64,000 nucleotides of DNA, taken from Fischerella sp. PCC 9431 (GTDB lineage: Bacteria > Cyanobacteriota > Cyanobacteriia > Cyanobacteriales > Nostocaceae). Location: the NCBI RefSeq assembly GCF_000447295.1, contig NZ_KE650771.1:4106282-4170281 (forward strand). Reading direction: 5' to 3'. Each line of letters begins with the position of its first letter. The stretch's first letter is position 1. Made by a program: the position numbers and the translations under genes. The notes under the pieces were generated by a model that was given only the letters and a program-made list of their open reading frames with translations, had not been told where the DNA came from and ran no database searches. Below, piece after piece: positions 34,844-44,134 of this stretch.

Positions 34844-35698
34844 ATGTCTTTAACAGAACATAAAATTACCGCAGATTCACGAGAATGGTTTTACAGATTA
34901 GCCGAACCAATTGGTAGAACTGATTTATTACCTGTTGTATTGCTGCATGGTTTAGTTTCCCAAAGCTATAGTTGGCGTAATATTTTACCCGCATTTGCAC
35001 AACAAGGAACAAAAGCGATCGCACCTGATTGGATTGGTTTTGGTTTTTCTGCTAAACCGGAAAAAAGAGATTTTGCTTACACTCCCGATGCATTTATTAC
35101 AGCACTTGAAGGTTTTATTAAAGCTTTAGAATTAGAACGTTTTTCTCTAGTTGTCCAAGGTTTTTTAGGTTCTGTAGGATTGCAATATGCTTTACGTCAT
35201 CCAGAACAAATAGCGAATATAGCTATACTCAATACACCAATTTCAACCACTGCCAAATTACCTTGGAAAATTCAACAAATGGGTCTACCTTTTGCAGGTG
35301 ATATGATGACTCAAGACCCTCTTTTAGTAGACAGAACATTAGAAGGTGGTAGTCGTTACGTGATTCCTGACAAAGATTTAGATGTTTACCGCAAACCATT
35401 TTTGAAAACATCTGCTGCTGGACGCGCCCTACTTGCAACAATTCGCAATTTGCAACTTGCAAAAGCCATGTCCGAAATCGAAACTGGTTTCAAAGATTGG
35501 CAACAACCAATATTAATTCAATGGGGAGTAATTGATCCTTGGTTGAATGTTGCAATGGCAGAAAATTTTGCTAAATCTGTACCCAATGGAGAATTAGTCA
35601 CACTTAATAATGTTGGGCATTATCCACAAGAACACTACCACGAAACTATCTTAGAAGATTTGTTACCCTTCGTGCGCCGTGCTGAAGAAAAGCAATAA
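34844..35698 (+). CDS. Alpha/beta hydrolase-fold protein lacking a standard nucleophile
   Basis: A 284-residue protein with the alpha/beta hydrolase fold. VVLLHGLVSQSYSWRNILP gives the oxyanion-hole HG motif, AIAPDWIGFGFSAKPE the next strand and loop, and LNNVGHYPQEHYHE the C-terminal catalytic His. The nucleophile elbow reads LVVQGFLGSVGLQYALRHP; haloalkane-dehalogenase-like relatives have HDWGG or GHSxGG there, so the Ser/Asp/Cys is missing (Gly or Phe stands in its place, depending on alignment). WGVIDPWLN carries a possible acid. The fold assignment is firm, catalysis is doubtful. It follows the FAD oxidoreductase after a hairpin repeat. Confidence 0.85.
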   Translation: MSLTEHKITADSREWFYRLAEPIGRTDLLPVVLLHGLVSQSYSWRNILPAFAQQGTKAIAPDWIGFGFSAKPEKRDFAYTPDAFITALEGFIKALELERFSLVVQGFLGSVGLQYALRHPEQIANIAILNTPISTTAKLPWKIQQMGLPFAGDMMTQDPLLVDRTLEGGSRYVIPDKDLDVYRKPFLKTSAAGRALLATIRNLQLAKAMSEIETGFKDWQQPILIQWGVIDPWLNVAMAENFAKSVPNGELVTLNNVGHYPQEHYHETILEDLLPFVRRAEEKQ

Positions 35699-35992
35699 AT
35701 ACAAAGTTCGTAGTAAGCACTGAAGTGCTTACTACAAACTTATCAAAATCAGTACGATAGTTTAAATACATGATTTTACTTATAAATTAAAACTATATCT
35801 CAATAAATATTACAATACATACTTATTACTATGGCAATAAAACAGACTCCACAGCTTGCAGAATAATTCACCGATGTGTCTCCCATAACTTGGTAAAAAA
35901 AAGCAGCTGTAAATAGTCAATATCACTTCTATTAAATCTCGTAGGGGCATGGTAAGGTTTTAAATCCGTTGTTTCCTATTTTGCCCTGACTA
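35699..35992. other. AT-rich region upstream of the replication gene
   Basis: Starts with a 38-bp near-perfect hairpin of the GTAGTAAG family (35704-35741, AGTAAGCACT-GA-AGTGCTTACT core). The remainder is AT-rich without a gene. ACTATATCTCAA at 35792-35803 recurs inverted at 39403-39414, on the other side of the replication gene. No iterons were seen. Confidence 0.45.
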
Positions 35993-38900
35993 ATGCATTT
36001 GCACTATTTACAATCCCAACATCTAGAGGAATTAGTCAATAGTGGCGGTATTGATTTACACTTGGCAACTTTGAATTTCCAGTCTTTGCAAGACGAAACC
36101 GCCTATAACTATTTGTTAATTTCCGAACACGTACCACGCACAAATATTGGTATGGTGAAGAATAGCTGGTTACAACGCTATGCTCATGTGACTGCTGGTG
36201 GCTGGTGGTGCGCTGGACTTGATCCTCTCAACAACTGGGAAGTAATGGAATGGGGATGCTTTAAGCCAAATCAACCCCGACTCAATGAAAAAGGTAAATC
36301 TATTAAATACGAACATCCTCCTTGTACACCGACGCGGGTGTTTTGTTTGCGAGTCAGTTTGCGCGTGTGGCAACAAGTCGCCCAACGTTACAATCAAACC
36401 ATGCCAGAAAATATCAGCATTACCGAAAATGGCGAAGCTGTGGGTTTTTGGCCTTGGGTAATGGCGAGAAATATACCTATAATTATTTGCGAAGGTGTGA
36501 AAAAAGCCGCCGCACTGTTAACACAAGGGTATGCAGCTATTGGTATTCCTGGAATTACTAGTGGTTATCGCGTCACTAAAGATGAATTTGGCAAAGTTAT
36601 TAGTCGCCAGTTGATTCCAGACTTAAATGCGATCGCGATCGCCAAACGCACATTTTATATTTGCTTTGATTTTGAAACCCAAGCCAATAAAATCGCCGCA
36701 GTAAATAACGCCATCTCGCAACTTGGTTTTTTATTCCAAACCCAAAATTGTCCTGTACAAGTGATTGAATTACCAGGAAGCGAAAAAGGAGTTGATGAGT
36801 TTATCGTAGCTAAAGGTGCAAACGCCTTTGAAAAAATATATCGTCAAAGTGTTGACTTAGAAATTTATCTGGCTCAAACAAAACCCCATACAGAATTAAC
36901 TATACCTCCTGCACTCACTCTGAATAATCGCTATTTAGGAGAAATACCTTTTCCTACTTCTGGATTAGTGGGAATTAAGTCTGCTAAAGGTACAGGTAAA
37001 ACTACAGCACTTCAGAAAGTTGTGCAACAGGCAAAAACTAGAAACCAACCTGTTTTATTAATTACTCATAGAATTCAGCTTGGTCGGTTTTTGTGTAACA
37101 AAATTGGTATTAATTGGGGAATTAATCATGAAATTTTAACTCCGACTGACAACTTTAATACTTCTTATCAATCTAGTCAATCCCTGGGATTATGTATAGA
37201 TTCTCTATGGAAGCTTAACCCTAAAGATTGGCAAGGAGCTATATTAATACTAGATGAAGTCGAACAATCATTATGGCATCTACTCAATAGTAATACTTGT
37301 AAAGAAAAGCGAGTCAAAGTCCTAAAATCATTCCAACAGTTAATTTCTGCTATCCTTACAACAGGTGGATTAGTTATTGCTCAGGATGCAGATTTGTCTG
37401 ATGTTTCTTTAGAATATTTACAAGCATTATCAGGAATAAAATTAACGCCGTGGGTGGTAGTTAATCAATGGAAACCTCAACGTGGTTGGGATATTACTTA
37501 TTATGATTCTCCTAATCCAACTCCACTCATTCATCAACTAGAATTAGATTTGATGGCAGGTCGAAAATGTTATGTCACTACTGATAGTCGTTCTGGACGT
37601 TATAGTTGTGAAACCATCGCGAGTTATTTACAAGAACGACTGCAAAGACTGCAAAAACAATTCTCTAAAACTTTAGTCGTCAGTAGTTTAACAACAAATA
37701 CACCTGGTCACGAAGCAGTTGACTTTATCACATCTATTAATCAAAAAGTGCCAGAATACGATTCTGTTTTTGTCACTCCCAGTTTAGGAACAGGAATTAG
37801 TATTGACGTTCAACATTTCGACTGTGTTTATGGGATTTTTCAAGGCGTGATTCCTGACTCTGAAGTCCGACAAGCATTAGCCAGAGTACGGGATGATGTC
37901 CCACGAGTAATTTGGTGTGCTAAACGAGGTATTGGCCTGATAGGAAGTGGTAGTACAAATTATCGTTTGCTTTCTTCTTGGTATCAGGAAAATCAAAAAG
38001 AAAACTTGGCTTTACTCAGTCCCTTACATAAAATCGATGTAGATTTACCATTAGTTTATGACCCGATTCATTTACGAACTTGGTCGAAATTAGCAGCAAG
38101 AGTAAATGCTTCAATTAGACTCTATCGTCAATCAACAAAAGATGGCTTAATTGCTGATGGTCATCAAATTCAGACGCGAAGTAACACTGTACAAAATAAT
38201 ATAGTCCGAGATTTACGTCTTGCTTTTTTAGCTACTGATCCTCATGATTTAGCGACACGCCGAAGATTAATTTTAGAAATTGTCAAAGTCCAAAAAGATT
38301 GGTCACAAAGACGCCAAAAAGCCAAAGAAATTAAACATCAAATTAAAGAAATTAAGCAACACAATCAACTCACGTCAGCAAAAGCTGTTGCTAATGCCAA
38401 AGATATTGATTATGTCGAGTATGACCAACTGATAGCGAAACATTCACTGACTGATGAGGAACGCCATCAAATTCATAAATATATTCTCAGACAAAGATAC
38501 AGTGTCCCAGTTACTCCACGACTAAAATTATTAGATGAGCAAGGTTATTATGGTCAATTATTAATTCATTATTATCTCACTCATGAAAGTGAATATTTTT
38601 GGTTAAGAGATCAGCAAGAATGGCAACAGCAATTAACTTGGGGTGAAGGTCAAGTTTTTCTTCCAGATTTAAAAACATATACCCTCAAAGTTGAAGCGAT
38701 GAGAGCTTTAGGAATGCTACAATTCTTAGAATCGGAACGAGTATTTACTGAAAATGATCCTGATTTAATTCTGTTGCAAAATACTGCTATGCAGTGTAGT
38801 AAACATATTAAAAGAACACTTGGTATAGATTTAGTAAAGGGTAAACAGCGCGTTTCTGCTATTAAAATACTGAGTAGATTACTAAATTTGTTAGGTTTGA

Positions 38901-39100
38901 AGTTACAGCGAGTTGAGCAAATATACCAAGTTGATATCAACACTCTTAATGATGGTAGAGACAAAATATTTGCTGTTTGGCATCAAAGAGATCAGTTGAT
39001 GTTAGCAAATATGACCGACTCTGCTGATGACAAAGCTATCTTACGGCACATATCTACTCAGACAAAAGGAACAACATACCTTTATGCAGGCTATAAATAA
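35993..39100 (+). CDS. Plasmid replication protein, CyRepA1 family (DUF3854 plus helicase)
   Basis: A 1035-residue protein. The N-terminal third is a DUF3854/Toprim-like domain: IPIIICEGVKKAAALLTQGY, IGIPGITSGY and TFYICFDFET (acidic positions expected of a primase-like Toprim), at about residues 158-230. A P-loop ATPase follows, with Walker A GIKSAKGTGKTTAL (about residue 330) and a Walker B-like ILILDEVEQ (about 420), and helicase-like motifs such as FVTPSLGTGISIDVQHF and QALARVRDD. The C-terminal 350 residues are helical and basic. This matches the CyRepA1 type of cyanobacterial plasmid initiators. It has no partition or mobilisation genes nearby and sits among ordinary chromosomal genes, suggesting an integrated plasmid remnant or a chromosomal copy. 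Confidence 0.85.
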   Translation: MHLHYLQSQHLEELVNSGGIDLHLATLNFQSLQDETAYNYLLISEHVPRTNIGMVKNSWLQRYAHVTAGGWWCAGLDPLNNWEVMEWGCFKPNQPRLNEKGKSIKYEHPPCTPTRVFCLRVSLRVWQQVAQRYNQTMPENISITENGEAVGFWPWVMARNIPIIICEGVKKAAALLTQGYAAIGIPGITSGYRVTKDEFGKVISRQLIPDLNAIAIAKRTFYICFDFETQANKIAAVNNAISQLGFLFQTQNCPVQVIELPGSEKGVDEFIVAKGANAFEKIYRQSVDLEIYLAQTKPHTELTIPPALTLNNRYLGEIPFPTSGLVGIKSAKGTGKTTALQKVVQQAKTRNQPVLLITHRIQLGRFLCNKIGINWGINHEILTPTDNFNTSYQSSQSLGLCIDSLWKLNPKDWQGAILILDEVEQSLWHLLNSNTCKEKRVKVLKSFQQLISAILTTGGLVIAQDADLSDVSLEYLQALSGIKLTPWVVVNQWKPQRGWDITYYDSPNPTPLIHQLELDLMAGRKCYVTTDSRSGRYSCETIASYLQERLQRLQKQFSKTLVVSSLTTNTPGHEAVDFITSINQKVPEYDSVFVTPSLGTGISIDVQHFDCVYGIFQGVIPDSEVRQALARVRDDVPRVIWCAKRGIGLIGSGSTNYRLLSSWYQENQKENLALLSPLHKIDVDLPLVYDPIHLRTWSKLAARVNASIRLYRQSTKDGLIADGHQIQTRSNTVQNNIVRDLRLAFLATDPHDLATRRRLILEIVKVQKDWSQRRQKAKEIKHQIKEIKQHNQLTSAKAVANAKDIDYVEYDQLIAKHSLTDEERHQIHKYILRQRYSVPVTPRLKLLDEQGYYGQLLIHYYLTHESEYFWLRDQQEWQQQLTWGEGQVFLPDLKTYTLKVEAMRALGMLQFLESERVFTENDPDLILLQNTAMQCSKHIKRTLGIDLVKGKQRVSAIKILSRLLNLLGLKLQRVEQIYQVDINTLNDGRDKIFAVWHQRDQLMLANMTDSADDKAILRHISTQTKGTTYLYAGYK

Positions 39101-39537
39101 AACTATATAGTAAGAACGATATGAAATAATCTGCAATACTGTACAGTCTTACTGTAATGCCGACAAGGGAGACACAGGGACATGGGGGACAAATCAGTTA
39201 ACTGATAACTGATAACTGAGTTAATGACCAATAACATTTGTTTGTGTCACTTTACCTAGTTATTTTCCTCATAGCATAAAGATTTGCATGATTAAACTGA
39301 TGCTCATCTATGATTTATTGAAACTTTAAATCACTTTGTCAAATCTACACATATCATAATGTGAATTTGTGCTTAATCTGAAAAGAATATTTATAAATCG
39401 AGTTGAGATATAGTCACTGAAAGCGGGAATAATGAAATGAATTAGAAATTTGTAAGTTTTTTACTAAATTTACGAAATTTATGCAGTTTAAACTGTAGCA
39501 GCACAACAAATGGCAAAATTAGTCAAACCATAAGCCG
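39101..39537. other. Intergenic region downstream of the replication gene
   Basis: Contains a GGGAGACACAGGGACATGGGGGACAA stretch (split units near 39167-39190) followed by CAGTTAACTGATAACTGATA heptads at 39195-39220. TTGAGATATAGT at 39403-39414 is the inverted partner of 35792-35803. No gene. Confidence 0.45.
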
Positions 39538-40296
39538 ATGAGTGTAAATAGTTACCGACGAATAGTAATTGGGGATGTGCATGGTCACTATGAAGGTTTA
39601 ATGAGATTGTTAGATGCGATCGCCCCTGGATCAAATGATCAAGTCTACTTTTTAGGAGACCTAATTGACCGTGGTCCGCAAAGCGCCCAAGTAGTTGATT
39701 TTGTGAAAGACAGTCCCTATCAATGTTTGCTAGGGAATCACGAACAAATGCTATTGAATGTTCTCACCAAACGCATCCCCACCCCTACAGTACAAGCATG
39801 GCTATACAGTGGTGGACAAGCAACGGTATCTAGTTATGAAGAAGCTACAATTCCCCATGATCATCTCGAATGGTTTGATAATTTGCCTACATATATTGAT
39901 TTAGGGGATGCTTGGTTAGTTCATGCTGGTGTTGATCCTTTCATACCTCTAGAAGCACAAACTGCTGACCAGCTTTGTTGGGTGCGAGATGAATTTCACA
40001 GCATTGAGAAGCCATACTTTGCCGATAAATTGATGATTATCGGTCATACAATTACTTTTACCTTACCAGGCGTATCTCCTGGTCAATTAGCCAAAGGCGA
40101 AGGATGGTTAGATATAGACACTGGTGCTTATCATCCTCGCAGTGGTTGGCTAACGGGATTGGATATTACAAATAATTTGGTTTATCAAGCAAACGTTCTC
40201 AAAAATTGCATCCGTATCTCACCTTTAGAAGAAATAGTAACAACCGTCAAGCCAGAACAATTTCACATAAATCGCCGTAATAAGTGTTTGGCTTGA
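39538..40296 (+). CDS. Metallophosphoesterase (PPP-type Ser/Thr phosphatase/ApaH-like)
   Basis: A 252-residue calcineurin-like phosphoesterase. The metal-binding signature is complete and in order: GDVHGHYEGLMRLL (about residue 13), FLGDLIDRGPQSAQVVDF (about 40), LLGNHEQML (about 67), WLVHAG (about 125) and IIGHTIT (about 167). This is the GDxHG / GDxxDRG / GNHE pattern of PPP phosphatases and of symmetrical diadenosine tetraphosphatases. Family members remove phosphate from Ser/Thr proteins or cleave nucleotides; the substrate here is unknown. Soluble, cytoplasmic. Confidence 0.88.
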   Translation: MSVNSYRRIVIGDVHGHYEGLMRLLDAIAPGSNDQVYFLGDLIDRGPQSAQVVDFVKDSPYQCLLGNHEQMLLNVLTKRIPTPTVQAWLYSGGQATVSSYEEATIPHDHLEWFDNLPTYIDLGDAWLVHAGVDPFIPLEAQTADQLCWVRDEFHSIEKPYFADKLMIIGHTITFTLPGVSPGQLAKGEGWLDIDTGAYHPRSGWLTGLDITNNLVYQANVLKNCIRISPLEEIVTTVKPEQFHINRRNKCLA

Positions 40297-40414
40297 TTTA
40301 ACATCCCATCAGTAAGGAAATCACACATTCAAAACTATTGGGAATATATGCAAGATTTGGATGAGGTGGAAAACCCCAATCCAAGATCTCAAAATTTTAA
40401 ATAATAAAATTGCT

Positions 40415-41275
40415 TCAAGACCCAAGCAGGGCTTGGATATTAGTCTTATATGTAGAATTATCTAAACCATCGTTGCCGTTGCTTGGTTGAGTATTGATGG
40501 CTTTTTTAATACTGTTAATGCGATCGCCTGTTGCTGGATGAGTACTCAAAAATGTTGGTACAGAACCCTTTTTGACTAGCTTTTGCATAAACGAAACCAT
40601 CGCCGCTTGACTGTAACCGCTACGTGTCAAAGTTCTTAATCCCCTTTTATCAGCATCAAATTCGTTGTTGCGACTACCGGGTAGTCTGCGCGCTAACTGA
40701 TAACCAATCTGTATCGCCCGATTACGGTCTAATCCAGCTGCTGTTAACAAACCTTCATCAAGTGCTTTTTGGCGCATCTGCTTGACTAGGTGTCTACCGC
40801 CAATATGACCAATCTCATGGGCCATGACGCTTGCTAGTTCCGCTTCATTTTCAGCAGTTTCGATTAAACCCGTATTTAAATATACAAATCCACCCAGAGT
40901 GGCAAAAGCATTAATATTATCATCCTCAACAACTTGGAAAGTAAAAGGAAGATTGGGGCGATCGCTATTTGCTACCAATCGCTGACCAATTTGTTGCACA
41001 TAACGGTTAATATTTGCGTCGCGGTACAATCGAACGTCACTGTCTAGCAGTTGTTGATTGATTTGTTTACCAATCTCAACTTCCTGGCGATCGGACATAT
41101 TAGAAAGCTGAAGTGCTTGTACTCCTTGAAAAATTAGAGGTATCCAATCAAAAGCTTGAGATGGTAAGGCGCTACTCAAACAAATACTTAGCGCCACCAG
41201 CACTGAAATCAATGGATAAAACAAACGACGTCGAAAAACAGTGTAATAGATATATAAGCTTTCCCTATGATTCAT
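40415..41275 (-). CDS. M48-family zinc metalloprotease, exported
   Basis: A 286-residue protease with an N-terminal signal segment (PLISVLVALSICLSSALPSQ, then AFDW; about residues 20-42). The catalytic zinc motif is VMAHEIGHIGGRH near residue 150 (HExxH), and the third ligand Glu is in SRNNEFDADKRG (about 205). The C-terminus has FLSTHPATGDRINSIKKAI, typical of YggG/BepA-like M48 proteins, which handle misassembled proteins in the periplasm. NAFATLGGFVYLNTGLIE ahead of the active site is also characteristic. Confidence 0.9.
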   Translation of the reverse strand: MNHRESLYIYYTVFRRRLFYPLISVLVALSICLSSALPSQAFDWIPLIFQGVQALQLSNMSDRQEVEIGKQINQQLLDSDVRLYRDANINRYVQQIGQRLVANSDRPNLPFTFQVVEDDNINAFATLGGFVYLNTGLIETAENEAELASVMAHEIGHIGGRHLVKQMRQKALDEGLLTAAGLDRNRAIQIGYQLARRLPGSRNNEFDADKRGLRTLTRSGYSQAAMVSFMQKLVKKGSVPTFLSTHPATGDRINSIKKAINTQPSNGNDGLDNSTYKTNIQALLGS

Positions 41276-41634
41276 AATTTGGTCTGAAAAAACTTTAACA
41301 AGAGCGTAAAAATAACAGACGCAAGCAGAATATCACAAGTTGCATTCAACATCTTTTATGCAGATGTCACAAGCAAACTTGACTATAATGCATTTTTAAC
41401 CGATTGTTTTTGGCAGCAGCAACTAAAAGCAGCGATCGTGATAAACTGTCGCATGTCAAAACACAAGAAGTCAGGAGGGAAAGACACAACTCAAAAGCCT
41501 GCTCTTGGATGAAACGAAGAATCAAAAGGGTCACTGCGCCCTTGCAGGTTCCTCCTGTCCTAGCTAGCATATGGCGTTATGTTGTCAAATCTAGCATTCA
41601 AAAATCAAAAATTAAATTTAGGAAAATTTCAGTT
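41276..41634. other. Intergenic region between divergent genes
   Basis: The plus-strand frame is open back to 41404, which would add 77 residues to the next protein. That extension is rich in Lys/Arg/Ser and has no resemblance to the DUF4330 family, so I regard the region as noncoding with both promoters. A HIP1-like GCGATCG occurs near 41433. Confidence 0.4.
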
Positions 41635-42171
41635 ATGGCTATTTTAGATTCCAAAGGTCGTTTATTTGGTAAATTTAATATCCTTGATATCGGTGCTGGA
41701 CTGGTAATTTTGCTGGTAATATTCGGCATCTTTTTCTTCCCTGGTAGTACTGGTTCGGTTGCTCAAGTAGGTAGTAAAACAGTACCCATTGAAGTAGATT
41801 TAATTGTTCGGGGATTAAATGTACGTGATCCGGAACAGTTATACAATCAAGGATTTAAAAAAGGTGGTAAAACAAACGTTATTATTCGTAATCAACCCCA
41901 CGGAAAGATTGATATTAAATCTCTTCAAGCATTACCTAGAACTGTACTTGTTCCCCAGCCAGATGGTAGCATTAAAGAAGTAGCAGATCCCAAATCAAAC
42001 AATTTTAGTACAGACATGTTGTTGACTTTGGAAGGTAAAGCCCAGGTCACTGAAAATGGTCCAGTTCTAGGTAACAGCAAAGTCAAAATCGGAATGCCAT
42101 TTGAGTTAGAAGGCTTTAATTATAACTTCAATGCCAGTGTGATAGATGTAAGAATTAAAGATAAATCTTAG
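41635..42171 (+). CDS. DUF4330 family membrane-anchored protein
   Basis: A 178-residue protein starting MAILDSKGRLFGKFNILDIG, with one transmembrane helix at about 18-36 (GAGLVILLVIFGIFFFPG) and an exported beta-rich domain (VPIEVDLIVRGLNVRDPEQL, TNVIIRNQPHGKIDIKSLQA, LLTLEGKAQVTENGPVLGNS, KVKIGMPFELEGFNYNF). The KGRLFGKFNxxD start and G-x-x-GxPxxLxG end fit DUF4330. The ATG at 41635 is the natural start because the family begins there. Function is unknown. It is divergent from the M48 protease. Confidence 0.8.
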   Translation: MAILDSKGRLFGKFNILDIGAGLVILLVIFGIFFFPGSTGSVAQVGSKTVPIEVDLIVRGLNVRDPEQLYNQGFKKGGKTNVIIRNQPHGKIDIKSLQALPRTVLVPQPDGSIKEVADPKSNNFSTDMLLTLEGKAQVTENGPVLGNSKVKIGMPFELEGFNYNFNASVIDVRIKDKS

Positions 42172-42328
42172 TTAGTTAGAGCAATAGACATCTTTGAAAA
42201 AGAAGTTCAAATTTTGATGTAGCCAGAATCTGCACCTCATTTTTGGAGATGTCTAAGAAAAATTTTATGGGTTATGAGATAGCCTACAAAGAGAGAGGTT
42301 TTTCATATCCCGTGAAAAACTCACAATA

Positions 42329-42357
42329 GTAGAGACGTAGCATTCCTACGTTTCTAC
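42329..42357. repeat. GTAGAGACGTAG palindrome
   Basis: GTAGAGACGTAG and CTACGTTTCTAC are near-perfect complements around CATTC. A member of the same small palindrome family as 22576-22603. It lies between convergent genes. Confidence 0.75.
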
Positions 42358-42388
42358 ACATCTATACATCTATGATTTATGATTTATA

Positions 42389-44041
42389 TCAAGATTTTTG
42401 TGAAATGGTATTAATTCTAAATTCATCAAACTTAATTACTTCTGATTCTGGCTTGCGGGTATCAAAACGATAGCTGCTAACCGTACCAGTAGCTGTATCA
42501 AAGATACTAAAAACAGTTATTTCATTACTACTAATATACGACATCGGTTGACAGTTTTCAGATAGTATCGGTGCAATTGTAGGTGTGACTGGTTCTAATC
42601 CCCAGGGATCGCCACTTGGCGTATAATCTTGACTTTCCCAAGGTGGTAAATTTTTCCGTGTTCTGTCACCGTACGCAGCACCGTAAGAATTACCAACATT
42701 AGAAGTTTCTAAAAAATGCATTCCTGATGGACTACAAAACCGATTCCATAAATGGGAATGACCAAAAAATACTAACTGCACTTCGGCTGCTTCTAATAAT
42801 GGCAGCACATCGCGAATAATATAATCTGCTTGTTTGGGGTACTCATAACGCACTGCCTGAATGTTACCAGTTTCATCGCGTTCAATGATCTGTACAGGAT
42901 CGGTGTAAGCAGGGACAATATTATCACCTAAAGTATGAGGCGGATGATGCAGCATCACGACTTTATATTTGGCTTGTTTAAATTCAGGATTATTGAGTTC
43001 TTGCACTAACCAGTTGTATTGTTCGCTTCCTTTAGCTATTGGTTCGTAGATGTGCTGTCCGTAACCCCAATTTTCAGGATTGTTTAATTCTAGTTCTGGT
43101 TCGCCGTATTTTCCTTTGTAATTACCTTCATTAGTGGTATAGCGCCACATATTAGTAGCGTAAAGTACCACTAAACGCACATCACCAAAGCTGATTGCGT
43201 AGTAAGTTTTTCTATCGGGTAAAGTAAAAATTTCTTCGTAGGTATCGGTATTAAAAGAATTTTCCTTGAGGGATTTTTCTCCATATAAATTCAAGGCTGC
43301 TGTACGAGGAATCGTATCGTTAAATTCTTCGTTTAAGCTACCTGTTTTCCCATACCTTCCCATGATTTCATGATTACCAATGCAAGTAAACATGGGCGCA
43401 TGTTGAATAATTTCTCCGCCAGTGTAAGTTGTTTTTGTACCATTATGTTCTAGTTGATAATTCGCACGACCTTGCAAACAGGGGAAAAACGCACCACCCC
43501 GATGATCATCAAACCATTCACTGGCGCGATCGGGAATATTCGCTAAATCACCAGCAAACCAAACTGCATCTGGTTGTCCAATTGTTTCTACAACTTTTTG
43601 TAAGTTTGCAGCTACCATCGGCTTGATTTGGTGATCAGAGGTGAGGAGAATTTTAAGTGGTGTGTTAGGTAGTGGAGTAGGCGCAAGGCTAAACACATCA
43701 CTACTTACACTTTGGTTATCTTCCCGCACACTCGTAACTTGATATGCAATTCTGGTGTTGGGAATTAGACCTGTTACCTCAGCTTCGTGTCTCCAAATAT
43801 GACGCGGAACGGGATGTTGATAAATCTGTCCATCTTGAGTTTGATTTCCGACTCTTGATTGTTGATCTTCGCGAGTGTGGCTAAGTTTAGTTGTTGTGGC
43901 TAAAACTTTTGTCGCTAAATTTTCACCGTAGAAAACTAGATGTTTGTTACCAGCAAACTCGGTAAACCACACAACTCGTACTGAATTTGGAGTTGGAAGT
44001 TGCAGAAATGGATCAGTTAGCAACTGCGGTGGTGGAGTCAT
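42389..44041 (-). CDS. Purple acid phosphatase-like metallophosphoesterase
   Basis: A 550-residue protein. The first 125 residues form a fibronectin-like beta domain (LQLPTPNSVRVVWFTEFAGN, EAEVTGLIPNTRIAYQVTSV) as in purple acid phosphatases, followed by a calcineurin-like domain: KILLTSDHQIKP, VWFAGDLANIPDRASEWFDD, MFTCIGNHEIMGRYG, VMLHHPPHTLG and LVFFGHSHLWNR. These supply the expected metal ligands. No signal peptide is evident, so it may be cytoplasmic or leave by another route. Substrate is probably a phosphomonoester or phosphodiester; unknown. Confidence 0.85.
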   Translation of the reverse strand: MTPPPQLLTDPFLQLPTPNSVRVVWFTEFAGNKHLVFYGENLATKVLATTTKLSHTREDQQSRVGNQTQDGQIYQHPVPRHIWRHEAEVTGLIPNTRIAYQVTSVREDNQSVSSDVFSLAPTPLPNTPLKILLTSDHQIKPMVAANLQKVVETIGQPDAVWFAGDLANIPDRASEWFDDHRGGAFFPCLQGRANYQLEHNGTKTTYTGGEIIQHAPMFTCIGNHEIMGRYGKTGSLNEEFNDTIPRTAALNLYGEKSLKENSFNTDTYEEIFTLPDRKTYYAISFGDVRLVVLYATNMWRYTTNEGNYKGKYGEPELELNNPENWGYGQHIYEPIAKGSEQYNWLVQELNNPEFKQAKYKVVMLHHPPHTLGDNIVPAYTDPVQIIERDETGNIQAVRYEYPKQADYIIRDVLPLLEAAEVQLVFFGHSHLWNRFCSPSGMHFLETSNVGNSYGAAYGDRTRKNLPPWESQDYTPSGDPWGLEPVTPTIAPILSENCQPMSYISSNEITVFSIFDTATGTVSSYRFDTRKPESEVIKFDEFRINTISQKS

Positions 44042-44134
44042 AGGATTTTAAATGTAATATTTTCGCGAAGGTTGACGCGGGGACAAGGAGAAGGGGAGAC
44101 GCGGAGAGATTTTTATGATGATGAATTAATTAAA

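Noticed and set aside
41404-41634. N-terminal extension of the DUF4330 protein
   Set aside because: The extra 77 residues do not resemble the family and would cover the promoter region; the natural start MAILDSKG is at 41635.
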